DNA from: Prostheceraeus crozeri
Taxonomy: Eukaryota > Platyhelminthes > Polycladida > Euryleptidae
Reading direction: 5' to 3'
DNA: 64,000 nucleotides
Assembly: GCA_907163375.1 (NCBI GenBank)
Contig: CAJQUW010003174.1
Coordinates: forward strand, 310,001-374,000
Shown here: positions 60,959 to 64,000 of the stretch, piece by piece
Numbering within the stretch: position 1 is the first letter of the stretch
Layout: each line of letters opens with the position of its first letter
Program-made: the position numbers and the translations under genes
The notes under the pieces: model-generated
The model's database searches: none
Told to the model about the DNA's origin: nothing
What the model saw: only the letters and a program-made list of their open reading frames with translations

Positions 60959-63418
60959 TAAAATGTTTTATCAGCGAGATGGAAGAGCTCGCAGCCAAAA
61001 AAAACGATCTTCACTTGCGGTGTTTCTGATACCTACTCCTTGTGCAAATCGTTGCATCACAGAATCTCATTATAACAATCATCAATTATTTTTGAAAAAT
61101 ATCTAAAATTCCATCCACATAAAAGAATTTCTCTTTGTAACGCTTGTCGAGGGAAAAGGCATAGTCTGTTCTCATCGAAAACAATATCTCCTTCTTCAAG
61201 CAACTGACAACGCGATGTATCGAAATGAAAGCCACCGTCTGATTGTCTTCAGTCGAAATAGCTCCTAATTAATAGTTTTATATCTTGCTTTCCTTTTTCT
61301 AACTTCCACGATCTAATTATCGAAAGTCTAACTCAGATGGCTTCACACGGAAGTTGAGAGTTTTGCTCATACTCGAATAACATCCCCTTTTAATCGATGA
61401 AGTCAGCTTCGCTTGTGATAGACTGTGGCTCATCACGACCGAATTTTCTATCAAAGGAGACCGCAACTCGGCTTTATAGAAATGTGCTTGCCAGGTTGAG
61501 GCGACAGGTGGAAAAGTAAGCAAGGCAGAGAAATACGTCAACATACCTGCGTGAGAAAATGAAAGTAAGTATTCGGTAAATTGCTCAGACGGTATAAAAG
61601 GCATAAAGTCCTCCTCGATTCAATTAGAGAACGTTTTCGAGGATTTAGTTGAAAAGATAAGCAAATAATGGAAGAAATTTCTTCATGAGCAATCACAGAA
61701 TTTCATGACAAGCTCTTTAGAATACAAAATCATATCTGAGACGCAGAATGATTAATGCACATAATTCTATGGAATGCCTCCCAATTAAAGTGATGATTTT
61801 CTCTTTCATGGAATAATTATTTCTGATAATTCAAGTATAAAGTGGCAAAGATGTTATTAAGGTTCACTTATGTGTTAGAAGATTCATCGATCCCACATTC
61901 ATGCCGTAGGCCTATTGAATGTCAGCTGAGTTACTTCTTCAAATCTGGTGAAAACAAAGTGAATGATTGCATTTAAAATTATCAAATCACCATTATCCTA
62001 CCGGATTAAATTTGTCAAATTGCTTCATTTTAGTGATGCATGAAACACGCTAATTAGTAATATGGTAACATCATGGATATTATATAAAATACAGTAACTG
62101 AAATATATTAGTTATTTACGCTACTAGTGCATGATTGCCTCTTTATAGAATTTCACGAGTCAAATGCCCGAGTCCGTAGGGTGAGGGCATAGAAATCAAT
62201 AATACCATAGAAAGTCCTAAAATGGAAATTGCATGAAATTTATGGCACACTTCGGGGGAACTTAGTTGGGGCAAAAAGCAAATTTTGCGAGCTGGCTTTC
62301 TTGTTTTCGGGTTGGCATTTTTAATTATCAAGTCAATTTGTGATCTGGATTGTTGCCCCTAGCCCAAAGATCATGTAAACAAAAGCAGTAGTGAATTTAC
62401 AAAATACTGCGGCGACAGGATGACAAAGAAGGAAATCCTGTAAAACGTTCTGTACGTTCATCATTTTGAAATATCGCTCCTATTATCAATCAAGAGTAGG
62501 AATCAGACACATACGCAACTTGTAATGTCGATTTTCAGAGCATGCATTGCTCCAGCTTGAAATCAGAGGCCAATAAATCTCAAAGTATTCATTTAACTTA
62601 AAAGGGCTTCCCTGTTCAATATATTTGAACAATTTTCAAAATCTCTACATGCATTCGAATATCAGCTTTCAAAATATCATCACATTATATCACATAAGTC
62701 ATTTAGTAATTAATTGAAAGGATACAGCGATATTTCATTTATCTGAGAAATAACTGTCGGTAAAGAAGCTTTCAATGTGTTTATTCAAGAGAGCGCCAGG
62801 TTTCTTAACCACTAGAAGGAGAAATTATCCGATAATTAGAATTTTTATCTTCGAATTCTTGAGATACTCTCACAAACAGCACACCGACCACATTCGATTA
62901 TAACTCTGAACCAATTTTTGATTCGCTTTCCAGTATTGAAAAATTAGAAAATAGTTGTCTAAGTAAAAAATAAATAAATAGTAGACACAGTATATTAATC
63001 CGTGGAATAGTAGGCTAATTCACTTGAAACAATGTTGCCATCTCACTTAAAGTTCCATTCATGAAATCCTACAATTTGCTGTCAACAACTTCCACAACCA
63101 ACTTGGCAAATAGTTTGACTATGATACAATGTTTTAGATCGAAGCAGATCTACAAACCATAGATTTTTCCATGTGCCATCATTGCAAATAGGCAAGATAT
63201 CAAACTTCCATTCTAGTGTACTATTATCCACTTCTATGGGTGAGGGCGATTCAAATCTAGCGAGTTCGAATGCCATAATGAAGCAATCTCATGCACGAGT
63301 TGCGGAGAGAATTTTATTTGACGACGTGCTATGATGATCAAACAGATTGTGATTGTCATGTCTATGATTATCAAGAGTATTTGAATATGAGAGAACATTC
63401 TTGCAGACAGGTTTGTGT
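60959..63418. other. No supported gene apart from one candidate exon
   Basis: Holds the speculative exon at 61547-61604. The minus-strand frame 63276-63082 (64 codons, ...TLEWKFDILPICNDGTWKNL) matches nothing I know. Confidence 0.4.
61547..61604 (-). CDS. Speculative 5' coding exon for the CUB gene
   Basis: Seen: an ATG followed by 19 codons (MPFIPSEQFTEYLLSFSHA), ending in a strong phase-1 donor CAG|GTATGT. Phase 1 is what the 54914 exon needs. The peptide is only weakly hydrophobic, so it is a poor signal peptide. A second minus-strand candidate, 59405-59228, also ends in phase 1 (GAAG|GTACAT) and has a more hydrophobic segment (VIMTILFRCYFCVQIIL). Neither is proven; both are positional inference only. 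Confidence 0.15.
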
Positions 63419-63553
63419 TAGAATGTCAAGTGAATATTTCCGGAAAACGTCTGTCAGCTGAAGAAGGTGAGCTGTAAGCCACCGAAAGCTCGAGTTGATA
63501 GATTTATATTTATCAGACAGACGTTTTCCGGAAATCTTCACTTGACATTCTAG
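63419..63553. mobile_element. 135-bp hairpin element with Penelope-type core
   Basis: Arms TAGAATGTCAAGTGAATATT + TCCGGAAAACGTCTGTC and the reverse complement enclose CTGAAGA, an 18-nt hairpin (GGTG...CACC) and GAAAGCTCGAG. A second hairpin TGATA...TATCA follows. The layout gives a three-way junction like a hammerhead. CTGAAGAA...GAAAGCTCG is typical of PLE ends as I know them. Confidence 0.6.
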
Positions 63554-63802
63554 TATTTGAATAGAAATTTAGCTTCATCAATCGTGAAAATATCTACTCA
63601 CAGATCTAGTCTATACTAAAGCAGGCAAGAACACTCATAATTGGCATAGATGATGCTCCTTCCAGTGCATTGGAGTAAATATTATTTCCCGCGCAGGCAT
63701 TAATCTGCTTTAGAGGTCAAATAAATTGATAGACAATCTACAATACATGCACAAAGACAAATAAAATAAATATGCAATATACATATAATTTTTAACGATT
63801 GT

Positions 63803-63988
63803 GGTTCACTTCATCGACACGCAGATATTATGGATTTGAGTCATTTCATCAGCAAGTGGTTTCATCAATGTCTATGTCCAGAGTCACAAGTCATAGCTTG
63901 ATGTCTATGAGTTAATTTGTGTCTTCAACTATCTATGGATGCATGATGCTCTTGAACGAATATCACCCAACTGTCGATGAAGTGAACT
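63803..63988. mobile_element. R9 MITE, copy 2
   Basis: Ends GGTTCACTTCATCGACACG and TGTCGATGAAGTGAACT, a TIR of about 16 bp. Collinear with 49608-49831 apart from a short deletion. Confidence 0.85.
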
Positions 63989-64000
63989 GTCAACATTTTA

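Noticed and set aside
63082-63276. Minus-strand 64-codon frame as an upstream CUB-gene exon
   Set aside because: No CUB, signal or linker feature and no clear donor in the needed phase.

Overview
The window looks like one stretch of a metazoan, probably marine invertebrate, nuclear genome. It is AT-rich, has phase-matched introns with GTAAGT/AG borders, and is crowded with short DNA-transposon remnants, a LINE, tRNA-derived SINEs and Penelope-like retroelements (PLEs). The phylum cannot be fixed from the sequence. Nothing prokaryotic is present, and most short open frames are chance or repeat-derived.

The only host gene I can support lies on the minus strand and runs through most of the window. 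Four exons give two CUB domains. CUB1 is split over two exons (54914-54704 and 50714-50500). A 15-nt microexon follows (18894-18880), and CUB2 sits in one exon (18818-18390). The reading phases agree at every junction (2/2, 1/1, 1/1). The gene therefore spans at least 36.5 kb, with a 31.6-kb intron full of mobile elements. The first and last exons are not identified. It should encode a secreted or membrane-anchored CUB protein, perhaps of the SOL-1/NETO/cubilin kind.

Layout: 2.3-4.4 kb, a hAT-like MITE next to a decayed LINE. 6.7-7.8 kb, a LINE scrap and foldback repeats. 8.7-9.9 and 11.7-12.7 kb, two unrelated minisatellites with the same 29-bp period. 16.3-17.9 kb, one TIR element nested in another. 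19.1-26.2 kb, a mosaic of two unnamed repeat families (called R1 and R2 here) with a SINE. 27.1-29.9 kb, two inverted copies of the hAT-like MITE with 8-bp target duplications. 32.7-33.7 kb, an R1 copy split by a small PLE piece carrying a GIY-YIG nuclease frame. 34-42 kb, several TIR or foldback elements, one with hammerhead-like ends. 46.5-48.7 kb, a decayed PLE with inverted terminal arms. 50-64 kb, further CUB exons, foldbacks, a hAT-like element, a long GA tract and a small hairpin with a three-way-junction fold.

The best leads are the CUB gene with its microexon, the PLE-derived foldbacks with hammerhead-like cores, the R1 family with a shared open frame, and the paired 29-bp minisatellites. 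No computation or database search was run; similarities were judged by eye.
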